DNA from: Paragonimus skrjabini miyazakii
Taxonomy: Eukaryota > Platyhelminthes > Trematoda > Plagiorchiida > Troglotrematidae
Reading direction: 5' to 3'
DNA length: 64,000 nt
Assembly (NCBI GenBank): GCA_014338405.1
Contig: JTDE01001007.1
Coordinates: forward strand, 8,976-72,975
This document shows, in pieces, positions 25,665 to 38,474 of this stretch; positions within the stretch are counted from its first letter, which is position 1; every line of letters starts with the position of its first letter. The position numbers and the translations under genes are program-made. Below the pieces are notes generated by a model. It did not search any database, was not told the DNA's origin, and saw only the letters and a list, made by a program, of their open reading frames with translations.

Positions 25665-25845
25665 TGTGCCATACATCGAAACTAGTGCCGCGACTGGATT
25701 CCAGGTTTCAGCTGCGGTTGACAAACTACTCGACGCTGTGATGCGCCGCGTTGAAGCTTCAGTGACTCGACCGCGTGTATTTGGGACACAACCGGGCACA
25801 ATCGATTTGAAACAGACTGAGGATAAGAACAAATGCGCTTGCTGA
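25665..25845 (+). CDS. Rab27-type small GTPase, last coding exon with CxC prenylation tail
   Basis: This exon completes a split Asp codon and encodes 59 more residues to a TGA at 25843-25845. It carries the G5 motif ETSA, the last Rab helix (KLLDAVMRRVE) and a variable tail ending in lysine-rich DKNKCAC. The terminal Cys-Ala-Cys fits the CxC signal for double geranylgeranylation by Rab geranylgeranyl transferase, as in Rab27. The acceptor is ttag with AG at 25663-25664. The tail is shorter than in vertebrate Rab27. Together the three exons give 200 residues, and the family's usual ~220 leaves about 15-20 residues for the missing first exon. I could not assign a poly(A) site; the first exact AATAAA I find downstream is near 27304. 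Confidence 0.93.
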
Positions 25846-28236
25846 TTCGGAATTTTGACTCCGGCCACAATCACCAGAATGTGGCTACCTTTCCTGGTGA
25901 GTGCACATTCTGTTATTTGATGTGTTCATCTTCCTCATCAAGCACAGCAATATACAAGTGGTTCACACCAAGGCGTAACTGCGATACGTTCATAAAGAGA
26001 TAGACAAGCCTTGACCAAGAAGCGAAAGAAAAGGAATGGCTGAGGCATGGTCACTAAAAACAGTGTCAGAACTCTATCATTCAACACCAAGGTGTCTACA
26101 TCTTACAACCAGGCAGCCTGTTAGTAAAAGTATGTAGTTGCTAGCAAGGTATATTACTGTCCTGTCCCCATAACTGCCTATAGTAATGTCTGAACGTTTT
26201 CACAATCAGTATGGGTTTTTTGATGGGCTCTAACTTGACTTTCAATTAGTTTATATGTTCATGCGCCAGTTCGACAACCCTTATCCGAATATAAGCTTCG
26301 GTTTCTTCTTATTACCCACGTCCTGTGCTGGGCATCCAGTATTAAGCGTAAATTGAGTTGACCACTCATCTAGCATGAGCTATCGCTTTATGTTAAAATG
26401 GAATGTTATGGAGAATATTTCCAATTGATCGGATTTTATCTCGCGCCGACCTCTCTGGTATTCTTGTGTGATCATGAAAGAGTCGTGCAGATGGGTTGTT
26501 TTTCACTATTGTCGTTTTGTTCTGGAGTGTTTTTCCCATAATTAAGGAATTTATCGTGTTTTCTTCCCAGTTTTCGCGCCGATCGGTCTCCGTTGTTCGC
26601 TCCCAAATATTCTTTTTATTTCGTTTGTCAGCCCTCCTAACTCTCTGTGATCACGTGATTTTGTGTATTGTAGTTTTTATGTATTTTTGTAGGTTGTTCT
26701 CATACTGTTTCTATTATTTTAACTTTTACACCGACCACATGAACTCAGTTGCTTCTATTCTTGCCTTTTGTGATTTTATACTCCACATGACAACTTCACT
26801 AACCAAAAACATTACACACATCTGTTCACAAGCACACTATGCTTTTTTGCTTACACAGTAGAGTCCAGCTATGACGGACACCGTTTTAACAGTAAAGTTG
26901 CTAACACCTAAACAACCTCTAATGTAGAACTGTTTTTTGTGTTTATTATAACGAGCACCATCGTAACAAAAATCACGTAATACTGAACAAAATAACCATC
27001 TTCACACACATTTGTGTTCGTTGTAGCCAACTCTAAGGGGCGGACCGCGTATCGATATATTGTGTCACCACCGTCTGTTTTCTGTATTCGATTTGATGTG
27101 GTTAGTGATTAGTGAGTGGTGTTTGCAAAAGTTTCCAAGTGAAAGTAAGTTTTGTTATCTGCAGTTCGCGGTCAGAACAACTGTCGGCTAACACTGTTCA
27201 GCCACGTTCAATTAAGATGGCAGTGTCATATAAATAATGTCTATTTCTTCACTGCAAGTGAAATGGTTGTTAGGAGAAACATTCGTGCCTTGTGCTCACA
27301 GGAAATAAAAGTCGGTGTGTCATATGATATCAGCTGCCTCCGGATATTATAGACGTATACGTGTGTAGACCTAGCGAATGAGTCGTTCACTGCACCAGTT
27401 TTAAAAGTGTTATCCTTGGTTATGCACTATGGACTTACTAATTGGAAATACAACAAAAGTTAATATGATAGGTGTTTGTTTTAATCAAGAAAATCACCAT
27501 TATCTATGATGTGAACAAGGGCAGTAGTGATTGTGAAGTTGCAGTCAGTTACAATATTATAACGAGTGCATAATCATTGACTACAACGCAGAATGGCATT
27601 TTACAAATGGAATGGAGGAATTGTGAATTTATTGCTAAAGTAACGTTGAGGTCCAACTCACTGGAAAAATTAAATAAAGCCCTTGGGGTTGTAGCTTATA
27701 TAGCAGAGCCAGAGATGTTCTGAGCTAGTCAAATCAACAAGTGGAAACGATTTGCAACTTCGAACAAACTTGCTTCCAAGACCAGCGTTGGTTTTGTTGA
27801 GTGACATCAACTGACACCTCAGGTGGTGTAAGATTAGGCAAAGGGGGTCGAGAATTTAATTGTTGGCACCTGTTAGTCTTTAATACTGTCATTACAACTA
27901 CACTTTTAATAATATTGAAACTGGATTAGTTAGTTAGCGTCTATCTAACCGGTCTGTTACTCACAGAAGTGAATCGAAACTGTGCAACATATGGGTGACA
28001 CTTTCCTCCTAAAGGACTGAGATTGATAAGGGAAAAACACTACTAATCGAAAAAGTAACAACTCTCAGCATTTGTGGTAAGCTTCTTAATTATCATCACA
28101 ACGGACACGATCACAAGGACCTCAGCTAGACAGGCGACGCCTATCCACTCTACTTAATAGAACAGTCAGGGCCTCCATATTTCCTGACCACTTTGCTACT
28201 TCACCACTACACAGTTCTACTCAACTGTTAACGATC
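25846..28236. other. Downstream of Rab27: 3' UTR and/or intergenic
   Basis: The first part presumably contains the Rab27 3' UTR, whose end is not defined. The segment 26480-26870 is T-rich, which produces a hydrophobic open frame with a non-ATG start; I do not regard it as a gene. Nothing else recognised. Confidence 0.5.
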
Positions 28237-28928
28237 TCAACATTCAATGTTCGGTGTGGCAAACGCCCAGCTAGTATATGAAGTTCGCGACCCAATCAAC
28301 ACAAGCTGTGCAGCGTGATTAGGTGACCAATTGATCGCACATCGCGAGCGTCCCGGAATATGCGCCGGAGAACGGTCATATTGCCCACGTGATGATTCCA
28401 CTTGATGTGGACTAATTGGATGAGACAGCGATGGTCTAACAAAAGAAGTTTTGACATCGTTGCGAACAGGCCACGCTTTCGAACTTTGAAGCAAAACAGA
28501 ACGTGCTCAAGCATTACATACGCTTCCTTCAGTGACTGTTGGGCGTCTTTCCGACGTTCAAGATGACACAGTTTGCTATCCTCGCTGATATCTCATCGAT
28601 ACTGTTACAAGCTGACAAGGTGATGCTACTGATTTATGTGAAAATTTTCACAGCCTCAAGGTTTCCTACAATAAAGAACTTAGGGATGGGAATGCCCAGT
28701 TTTGAAGCAACACTTTGAAGGTGTGAGCCACATTCCATACACACCAATCCGGCCAATCACTTCATTCTGCATGGTTTGCTTATCTTTGACAGATGAGCTA
28801 ATTAGAACAATGTCATCCGCACACTCCATTTCGGTCAACCTAGCGCCAGGAAGAAGCTGAACATCAAGCGCACCTTCCAGAACGTCGTCCATGACGAAAT
28901 TTAACAGGAAGAGTGATTTCGGACACAT
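28237..28928 (-). pseudogene. LINE reverse-transcriptase fragment, type 1 (degraded)
   Basis: The - strand from 28928 encodes a run resembling the palm of a non-LTR endonuclease/RT protein: LNFVMDDVLEGALDV, then ECADDIVLIS at the catalytic site (the usual Y/F before ADD is Cys), then YGMWLTPSKC. Further along, in shifted frames, come SIDEISARIAN (about 28600-28570), a WPVRND segment, a DHRCL..VHIKWNHHV segment (about 28440-28390) and LITLHSLCWLG, the usual order of C-terminal motifs in these LINEs. Several frameshifts and stops interrupt it, and no 5' half or endonuclease domain is seen. It is a dead, 5'-truncated or internally decayed copy. Its sequence differs from the fragment at 30.2-31.3 kb. 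Confidence 0.75.
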
Positions 28929-30199
28929 TTGACGAGAAATACTAGAAGCAGTGAATGCCCGATATTTATTGTTTATTCGCGAACGCAGCAGAAAAGCCTG
29001 AATGTAAATTGGTTTGGGGTTGCAATGGCTTTTTTGAACCTGATAGACGGACGCATTATGTAAACACTAAAACCAGTATGAAGACAGTTTAACACGTCAT
29101 TCATTACGATCGAACATTATGGTACACTTAGGTTCACAGATCAGTGTTGAATGAGTTTGCCGCGACAGTATCTCCTTATTAACATAATGCTAAAAGTCAA
29201 ATTTGAATCACTTTGTTGTTATCCACCTCTTCTTATCAGACTTTGTACGGATGCTTTCTCTACAGGTTAAAGCGGAGAATGACGTCAACGAACTTTGAAT
29301 AACCGTCACCGATTGTGTTTAGCTTTCTGCGCAGCGATGGCTCGTTATTGTAAACATGCTGGTTTAACGATATTGAATTGCATAGAACTATCAGTACAGG
29401 ACGGGGAGAAAAACCAATAGGCACAAACTTCATTCGAATTCCTGTTCGAAGTTTGGAAAAGTTATAGACCTCGGTGACATCAGCCTGAAGAATTATTTGG
29501 AATTCGATTCAAACTTAATTGGAGAAGAACCGTTCGGGTTCATGGACATTGGTAATTAAGTTATTTTTATCACAGACACATCCAAACTTGGCGCCTATCA
29601 TGGAGAAGGATCATTGCATCCTGTGATAACGGTTGGCATGATGGACTGTACAATAGCGATTCGTCGTTCTTGTTTGAAACTTATAATTGCCCTTCTTCCA
29701 AAGCTGATTAAATAGAAACTGAGTCTCTTAAGCTGTGTACATCAGGACAAACAAGTGTCACTGCATTTTTGTTGCACTTGCTTAAAGATATTGACAGTAA
29801 ACTTGGTTTCGTACTAGCATGTTCCAACAAACCACAAGAAACATAGGTAAACACTTTTGTTTCTGGCTGACATGATACTGTACGACAAAGATCGCAAAAT
29901 GGGTTACCTGTTCGACAGATTTTGCAAGTTATTCGTTCTGACTGAATTAACCGCTTCATGTTATCTTATTTCGGTCTCACAGCCATTGTCGTGGCGAAGC
30001 CGTACTGTATAAGCTGCCAAAACTTAGATTGTTCTCATGCCTGCCAGTTACTACAGGATAATTTCTGACCATTCTGTCTCCTGTCCCTTCAGCAGACCAC
30101 ATTGATGGTTTCGTTCTTTTTAGTTGTTTCTTTTGATTCCTTATTTGTATCTTGAACACAGGAGGCCACCTGTTCCATAAAAGTTAAGGCACAAATGCA
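28929..30199. other. No gene seen between two LINE fragments
   Basis: Short open frames only. Some - strand frames could be highly decayed LINE sequence, but I cannot align them with confidence. Confidence 0.4.
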
Positions 30200-31264
30200 C
30201 TACTCGTGTTTCAGCGAGTAGTTAAATGGAGGACACTTATTTCTTAAGCGACGTCCATTACGAGTCCGGAAACACAGCAATTCCTCTAGTCCAGTTGTTT
30301 GCAGTAACTGCTCGTTCATCTCGCGGAAACCCGTCCAAATTGCGTTCCTCCAGGTCGTCTGGTTCAGAACTAAGTCTTCCCAACATCTAAAATCAATTTT
30401 ACAACGTGAAAGACTTACCTGCACACCATCCTGTTATCTCCGCTTTTGACCATCAGAATTTCACTTACCTGGTTTCAGTTGTCCATACAGCAGCTGCTAC
30501 GGTCATCGCCCATTCGTCGGACGTGACTTAGCCAACGAAGCTGATTCAGCATCAGCAGGGCTTCCATCTCGTTCATGTCCGCTCACCGCAATACCTTAGT
30601 ATTCGGAACCATATTTGACCACCTAATACCCAAGATTCGCCTTAAACATTGTACGCGGAAGCGGCTCAGATAACGCACGGTTCGCTGAAGTAATGTCCAC
30701 GACTCACTGCCGTACAGCAGTATAGACAGCACCATTGGACGGTGGACAAATAGATTAGTGCTAGGCTTCAGACTGTGGTTCTTCCACACACGTCTTTCAA
30801 GACGTCTGAAAGTAGCACTAGCCCTTGCCACACGAGCTCTTAACTCGCAGCCCACGGACAGATTGGTGAACAGGGTGCTATCCAAGTAGAAAAACTGGCG
30901 CAGCTACCGATAACGGCTCCATTAACGCAAAGTTGAGGTAAAAATGCACCGCCAGTACCTCCTCCTGGAGAAGGCTGAAAGAAGAAAAACGTCTAACCTA
31001 TGTTGATGTCCAATCCGAACTTGGAAGCCGCGAATTCGAAGGCGATGGTAAGTGGGTTGAAATTCTTCTTCGTTGTGTACCGACAATGCACTGTCACCTG
31101 CGAACAACAGCATGCGCATCGTTGAAGTATGTAGGCGGGTTGGGCGCCGATACGTTGGATGTTCAGCAGGTGTCCATCCCTCCGGTATTCTACTTCAACG
31201 CCATCTTCCCCGAAGTCGTGAAAAGCCAAACCAATTCGGCTCAGCAGCTGATCGCCGTTTTTGA
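30200..31264 (-). pseudogene. LINE reverse-transcriptase fragment, type 2, C-terminal half (degraded)
   Basis: On the - strand from 31264 a protein of the LINE endonuclease/RT family is readable across frameshifts. It starts with FHDFGEDGVEVEYRRDG, then LLFAGDSAL (the catalytic FADD has become FAGD) and SKFGLDINI. From 30885 comes the downstream domain: RARVARASATFRRLERRVW, LSILLYGSESWTLLQR and CLRRILGIRWSNMVPNTKVLR, followed after a stop by MNEMEALLMLNQLRW. The last recognisable part (30424-30200, WEDLVLNQTTWRNAI) matches the C-terminal region of the same proteins. At least two frame changes, stops and the lost catalytic Asp make it non-functional. It reads in the same direction as the type 1 fragment but belongs to a different family. 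Confidence 0.8.
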
Positions 31265-32857
31265 CTGATTAGCGCCGATCGATTACAATTCCACCTGTAG
31301 TAGCTTGCATGCGAACTCCGATTAGCTGAACCTTCTTCAATCAGACAACCTCTCCAGTCCAGTCTTATTATGTGTACGAGACATGCTGATTTCGCACGAA
31401 TTCAGAATCGATCGGCAAAAAGTAGCCGATAGGACCACACCCCACTGCCAAATGAGACCAGCGGGTCAGTAGAGATGGAACGAATGGTCAAGGATAATTG
31501 ACTCAAGTGACGCCAGTAAATCAAGCCATCCATATATCAGGATGGAGACGGTATTGAAGACATTGGTTTACTACGGTGTCAAATAGACCGATACTAAAAC
31601 GATAAGCATTACAAATCATAATTGTGATTTTTTATGGGAACCCTGACTGCGCGGAACCAGCAGGCTGAATAATGCATAAAAGCAAATGAATTCTAGACAG
31701 TGTAAACAACACGATCCAAAATGATTCAACAGTCGGATCAGAAGTAGAGTCAGTATGTAAAACGAACGACGTATTGAAACTAAATTAGCCGTTACGCCAA
31801 TAAGCGCAATTTTAAATATGACCGAGCTGCTCACTGAGTAAGATGGGCCAATAGGAAACGGGAGATGGTCTTGGAGGTGGCGAGACTTACTGGATAGTTC
31901 AGAACTAAACGCTTTTTTGCAGCCAGTAGGTAGATGTCTTTGATGCGTGAGGCAATAATGAGCAGAAAGTCGTAATTCGTGAGGGGACAGATGGCGACGT
32001 TGTTGATATGTAACAAACGAACGAATTAATCTCAATTACACAAAAGAAAGGAAAACGTTCGACAGTAAAGTGACTGTCGGCTAGATAAGCCGAATATAAC
32101 AAGTTAGCATTAGTTGTTGGGATGTAGAACAGAAAGAACAGATACCATGAAGTAAAGTATGTAACAGTTCAATGACATCTGCCGAACCTAATGATTCATT
32201 CTCAGTGATTCATTCGTCCCACATCTGGTGAGGATGCCCCACATTTGAACTGTTTCACGTCCGCATACATACATGATATCAACACCCAAGGTGACATACT
32301 GATCACCCCCGAAGTATGGATCCAGATGCAAAATTCGGTAAGGGTAGTTGGTTTCCTAAAATATTGTTTTCCTAATTGAGGTCCAGCAATGGCGTGGTTC
32401 CAGCGTGATAACTTCGTCCAGACCAAGTAGTACGCGGCTGTTGTCCGACAAACTTAATTGAACTGAGAACAGTGTGATCAAACATACCTCAACATGAGAA
32501 TGGTCAGACAGACAGGTACATAGAACGAACTAGTCACACCAAGACTCACAATTCCGACATGCCTTCGCTGAATTTAAAATATTGATTCTAAGCCGCCATC
32601 AGAAGCGTCTACACTTACAGTCTTTATAGCCCAAGAGAAGTCAGTCTGCGAACAATCATGATGTTTGTAATAAGCATGTTACGTCCTTACCTCGGTCCAG
32701 TTCGGTCGGTACACGCATATCGACATGTTAACGTAGGTCACAATCACCTAACTGAAACCTGTATGATGAGCGTGTTTTGTGTCGACCTAAACAAACGGTC
32801 TTCGCATCGTGGATATAACATTTAACGATGAAGTAGGCTTCTAGAAAACAAAACACC
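31265..32857. other. No gene seen
   Basis: No recognisable gene. A 139-codon open frame on the - strand (31616-32035) overlaps several others and has no family resemblance. Weak similarity to the repeat unit at 54.07-54.17 kb may begin near 32.76 kb. Confidence 0.45.
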
Positions 32858-34060
32858 ACAATCTGGACAACATTTGTGAGCGAGCTGTCCATGCCTATTT
32901 CAACAATGCAGTAAGCTGCCCTTATCACGACATCCGTACATAGATAAAATGGCCCAAGAAGACATGTTGACAGAACGTGGTAAAACACGGCTCAATAACA
33001 AGACCAGATGGCATTAAATGGACGTAGTATCTAAAAAAACCGTTGAGTATGGAGACCGAATATTTATTACACAGAACATGTCTGAATCTGATAACCGTAC
33101 AGCCAGTTCTAGCTATTGATATCCTGTNNNNNNNNNNNNNNNNNNNNNNNNNNNNNNNNNNNNNNNNNNNNNNNNNNNNNNNNNNNNNNNNNNNNNNNNN
33201 NNNNNNNNNNNNNNNNNNNNNNNNNNNNNNNNNNNNNNNNNNNNNNNNNNNNNNNNNNNNNNNNNNNNNNNNNNNNNNNNNNNNNNNNNNNNNNNNNNNN
33301 NNNNNNNNNNNNNNNNNNNNNNNNNNNNNNNNNNNNNNNNNNNNNNNNNNNNNNNNNNNNNNNNNNNNNNNNNNNNNNNNNNNNNNNNNNNNNNNNNNNN
33401 NNNNNNNNNNNNNNNNNNNNNNNNNNNNNNNNNNNNNNNNNNNNNNNNNNNNNNNNNNNNNNNNNNNNNNNNNNNNNNNNNNNNNNNNNNNNNNNNNNNN
33501 NNNNNNNNNNNNNNNNNNNNNNGGATAGTATGACCATAAAATATCACGTCGGAGTCCACAAATGGTGCGGTAAACCTAGAAACACAACTAGACGTACTCC
33601 CAGATTCTATGGGAGAATTGTTAGTTTTCGATTACTTTTCTAGCAACTTGTAAATCTGTGTCGTCCATGAAGACAGATTTTTGCTGTCTATCGTTTGGTG
33701 GAGAAATTATCATGATAGCACAATCCGTTAGAGAAATATCGTATTTTTACTTCGTTCATTTGCATCCATCGGTGCATGTTGGTTCCCAGTACCGTGCTGC
33801 CTCTCCAATACTGAAAGGCTTACAGATACGTTTATCAGCAAACAGATGTTATGGGTTATGGGCCGCAGTGGCCAAAACATTAGGACGGTTGGGCGGAGAG
33901 AATTGACCTGAAATGTGCGTTCAATCCTGTGCCGGCTAGTCTGGGTGTGGTTACGGCGGTGTGCTGAGGCTGTTGGCTAATCCGACTGGGTTAGGATGCT
34001 TGAATTTTAGGTAAGCTCTTTGGTTTTGACTGCGAATTATTTATCTGGGTGGAGACTTCG
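32858..34060. repeat. Complex repeat block, copy 1 (tandem unit, N gap, distal part)
   Basis: Three parts match the block at 53.85-55.0 kb. 32858-33006 equals 54170-54317, the end of a unit. 33007-33127 equals 53854-53975, the start of the same unit. After the N run, 33523-34060 equals the distal part, 54354-55000. The end of the unit lies before its start, so at least two tandem units (about 464 bases each) are present here, one of them partly in the gap. The distal part has 16 unrelated bases (33707-33722) where the other copy has 126 bases including a SINE. Identity is roughly 90-95% by eye. The block appears non-coding. Confidence 0.85.
33128..33522. other. Assembly gap (395 N)
   Basis: Run of N inside repeat block copy 1. 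The matching interval in copy 2 (53976-54353) is 378 bases, close to the gap length, so the gap probably hides the rest of one repeat unit. Confidence 0.98.
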
Positions 34061-37000
34061 GGGACGATCAATCAACAGACCGCCGGTCCTGGTCTCATAC
34101 ACAATCTCAAATGGAGTTCATTCGGCTGACAACCGACCCTCTTCCGTTAACAGTCCTGTTACTAGTGCCTACATACTCATATGCGGGCGAGCGCAATCAC
34201 GGAGTCACCCTGAAGCAGGTTAGGCGACAAAATTGTGAAGCCCACACGAGCAACTGGCTAAACTCATAGAAGCGTGACATAAAATAAGTTCTAACGCCAT
34301 GCCTCGAGAGGTAAACGCTTCAGTGACACGTCAATGTAACGGACAATGGAGCGTTGACTACAACACAACCCTACAACTCAACATCAAGTCAACAGGATTA
34401 TTTCCGTCTAACATTCTCGACACACACTGTCTAGATGCGGGTTAGTATTATCAGTGCTTTTACGCTCCCTGATATTATTTTATACTGAGAGTGAGTTCCT
34501 CCAAATCTGTCCATTTTCGACCCTTTCTACAGTTACGTGCAGTCCAAGGGTTCATATCAGTTCGCAATCTTTTGTAATAATTAGTCATTATTAGGCCATA
34601 ATTATTTAGATAAAGTTCCATGGCCCCTTACTTTACAAGTGTGGAAAGAAACATGTAATCAGTTACAACTTAAACTTTACCAACCACAGACTTCAACAAC
34701 CTGCCATCAGACAAGTCAATACACTTCCGTAAATCAAGAACATACTAACAAACAATCATAGCAGACTGCAACAAAGCAACAGGGATCCTTGAAAGCAGTA
34801 TAGCTTTTTAACTTAGTTGGCTGGTGCAACGTTTGTGTTTTTATTAGCCGAGGTTTCCTTCTAGCTGACAGTTCTTTCTTATGTATATTTGGCAGTATAT
34901 CGCTGCGCACCTAGAACTCTCTTGTATTTATCCACATCAGGGTGGAAATTGCGTGTTACGTGCGAGCATTCCAGAAGAAATTTTGGCATACCTTCCGTGA
35001 TGTTCGACCTTGATACTTAGTAATACTTTATTAAGGATTGTGGGCCAATTGCCAATCTCTTCCTCAGAAATGATAAACGTTTCTCTTGCAAAATATGGTC
35101 AACAAGAAAAACATCGGTATCTAGAAGCCAATGGAAGTCTATTATACACTGACCTTCAAAGAAGGTATGTGTGACTTCAATCCTTTCAACCGTTTCTGGA
35201 CCAACGGAATACTCATGTGTATTCATCAGGTCAGCGTATGTGATCTGGATTTCATCCATTCGACTCACTTCATCCGTTAACATTTGTTCAACGCTTAGGT
35301 TAGTATCACTTGTTGTGGAGGTCGAGTCGCCTCTTGTTGGACCCAACTCAACTAGGTTTTTGCTATATGAAGACGACTCTTACTTTCCTTACCCAGTTAA
35401 TCGTAGCGAGTATAATTCAAGATTTGTAATGTTACATTGCAAACTTTGTTTCAAATGTTAATTGCTGATCTCTAATTTTTATGTTCAGGCTAGTAGTAGT
35501 TTCATAAAATCCTATCATGCTAGCAAACTGATTCAACACTTTTCAAACGTTTGACTTCGAATATTTGAAGAAGTAAACGTCGATTTCTTGACACGAGTCA
35601 TATCTGACTCCTGATTGTCCTAAGGGTAGACATCTGACTGTTTTAATGTAAAGCAAAAGCCTCTGAGTGCTTCAGAGTTCAACTGGGTTTAGATAACTTT
35701 TTCCCGATGGGTTCCTCTTATTATATAGAGGAAAAATTAAATACGATGACCCTCAGTTTTATCTAGGCATCACATTATTATTTGATTTGATGCAATAAAA
35801 AAGTTTTCAGCAGAAATCAACGCTTGCGCTAGACATTCCACAATGGACAATACTAGATGTCCTTGGTCGAATTATCGACAGGCGAGAGGCTTACATATTT
35901 TACAATGAAACATGAGTCCGTGCAGTATTGTTTGGCGTTAGTAAAGATTCATTCCATACAGGCATCTAAGTGAGAATATACAAACTTTGATAAACAAATA
36001 ATTTCAGTTTGGATGGCATTATGAAATTATATTGGTATGATCTCCAAATAATTACTGTGAGCCTCACCGAGGGCACCACTGACCAGCGATCAGAAATGGT
36101 TTGAAGAGATATGATGGTGATAACATGCGACTCACCGCCTATTCTACCACTGACACAGAGGGCAGTCTAGCAGCGAACCAATCCAATGTTAACTGAAGGT
36201 AAGACATCATGGTTAGACGAGTAGTTTCGTTATTACGTCATTTTCTTTGTTCTCTATTGAACCAATCAGATTACCGACTGCGACATCCTGTGTGCAGTTG
36301 GTGTTGACGTATCATACAGATGTACCTATATGTTCTTATGCCACAAACGACAACTGCTTACTGCAACCGGGCTGAGGTGTTCTTATTACTTTCGCGAGAG
36401 GTTCGACTTTAAGTAGGCTTCTTAGGGTTGTTGAAAGTCATTAATTCTGAGTACTGTGCGTAGTTTAAACCACCGGAGAATGATCTGAGTACTTTTGGCA
36501 GTAATAAATTGGCTAATTCTCATGTTATCACATTCAACGTGTTATCGTTTTTACTGATAAGACTTCCACGGCATAGTAACGTATTAGCAGAATAATAATA
36601 ATATAATGATACATTGTAATATGTGGCATATATAATAACATAATAATAATGACAATTTTCCAGCAAAACAACGTCAGTTAATACTCACGTGACTTCCTTC
36701 GTGAAATGCATTTATTGGACTCATCTGCTTATAGTCTTAATCACATGGAAAGCATACTGACACGATGTACTGGATTATAAAGAGATATTAGGATTGGGAT
36801 AAGCCTGACGCGAAGAACACGATTCTGTTGTCAGAAGTCGGATATCTCAAACTATTACTGAGATATGAATCACCATGGGATCTAAATATTCTTCCACGCG
36901 CTCACGCGGCCACAATTATTTTCTATAAATACATACCAGTTTCCCATGTAAATTTGCAGTGTCTGGCGGCTAATTACATTGCCTGTGGGAGGTGTGTTTT

Positions 37001-38474
37001 GTCCTTGTTCTCATTGGTTCTTGTTGTTTGTTGTTTAGGGACCAGTGGAAAGGGGTTTCTATATGTGTTATTCTTTCACTGTTCTTCGTGCCATGCTATC
37101 CGTAAGTGTTCAACAGGAGGAATGGAGAGGCACATTCCGTTCGCCTACTGTGGTGTGCAACATTTTCAAATGGTTTTCCAGTCTTGTTGCCATCATTTTT
37201 GCGAACCTTTTCATATATTTACTAGTAAATATCGAGTTTCTATTGACCATCCACCACTACGTTTTGTAATGAGGACGGTAAGCTGGACACAAAAAGTAGT
37301 GCGTCTAGGATACGGCAGCAAAATCATCTGTGAAATGTTGAGTGACCTCATAGTTTTGTTCCACGACATATATGCACTCCTGGACACAACATAGGTACAG
37401 ATGACTGGCATTTAACACACACGGATCTTACATGGGAATCACACACGTAGTGCATTACCATCACTCATGCTAACTACAGTTTTGCTTATTCGAATCGTGT
37501 TTGTTTCTGGCTTCTCTGTAAACATAATCTGGGTGGCCGTTAACACAAACCGACCATTCATCCACTGCTGATCTCTCACTCAAACCGTCACTAGTGTACT
37601 TGATTGATAAGGCGTCCGCAGCTTTGTAGTTGTACAAATCCTTTAATCGAGGTGATTCCAGAAATATGCCTCGAGCTTAAGGTCAGATGATGTCCAGACG
37701 TTATCATCTTGAATTACTTCATCTCCCTGGCAGGTAAACATCAAAAACAAATGGTTTTGCGAAAAGTATTTGAGGCTGCTATCAATGATGATGTGGTTAT
37801 GAAAGATCAACTCACTCAGTCCGGTTGACCGGATAGGAATCCAACTATGGACCGCCATCTGTGTTCTAGCAATGCTCTGGTCGTGACTGAGTCGCTCATC
37901 GTAGACTTTCTACACTCAACGTCTCAAGATGAAATCGTGATTCACCAGTTCACTTCTCAATCGTTCATAATGCTTGTGGTCTTTCATGGCCAGCTTGACG
38001 ATTACAGTGGGACTGCAAATTGTGTGTGTAATATGACTGTATCTAGCCCAGAAGCTTTCCGACTACTTGTAAATAATATGTTCTTCCTTACCTTCCATCT
38101 GACCGGAGGCCTAGCTTGTTAGATCATAGATGCGGGCCGCCCGTGATGGTCGTCTTCTTTAATAGCGAATGACAATTTGGCCTGATGTAACCTTCAGCCT
38201 TATCATCCTTGTTCTTCACTAGTTGTCGGGTTTTTTCTTATTCAATTATTGTCATTCTGTACAGCCGGAATATTGCTTGTCTTTCACCTGTAAGACATTC
38301 GCATGATCGTAAGCGTCTGTACTTTGTTGCATTACTACTGTCCATTGTATGGAACCACGGTTGAACACGTTCGATAATAGTATGTCACTATTATTGGGAT
38401 CAGTATCAATTTGAACGGGTTTTAATCGGAACACCTCCAACATCCGTTTGCACACTTCGCATTCAGTTAAACCT
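34061..38474. other. No gene recognised; AT-rich patch at 36.59-36.65 kb
   Basis: About 4.4 kb without a recognisable gene. A 109-codon frame (35017-35346, -) and a 188-codon frame (36828-37394, +), both with non-ATG starts, have no family resemblance and no convincing splice context. The segment 36590-36650 is low-complexity (ataat/aataat). Confidence 0.45.

Noticed and set aside
26496..26861. Hydrophobic 121-codon frame suggesting a membrane protein
   Set aside because: Lies in a T-rich stretch that yields Phe/Leu/Ile codons; non-ATG start and no family resemblance.
33043..33643. Long open frames spanning the N gap at 33128-33522
   Set aside because: They are open only because N codons are not stops; the flanks are repeat sequence.
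33715..33906. Frame of ~60 codons ending GLWAAVAKTLGRLGGEN, also open at 54656-54847
   Set aside because: Most differences between the two copies are amino-acid changing, so there is no sign of coding constraint; it is part of a repeat.
36828..37394. 188-codon open frame
   Set aside because: Non-ATG start, no family resemblance, and about one frame of this length is not surprising by chance in 64 kb read in six frames.
37643..37858. Tc1/mariner transposase end (SSDLKLEAYFWNHLD on the - strand)
   Set aside because: The resemblance to the family's SPDLNPIE...W motif covers about 17 residues, needs gaps, and has no supporting DDE context nearby.
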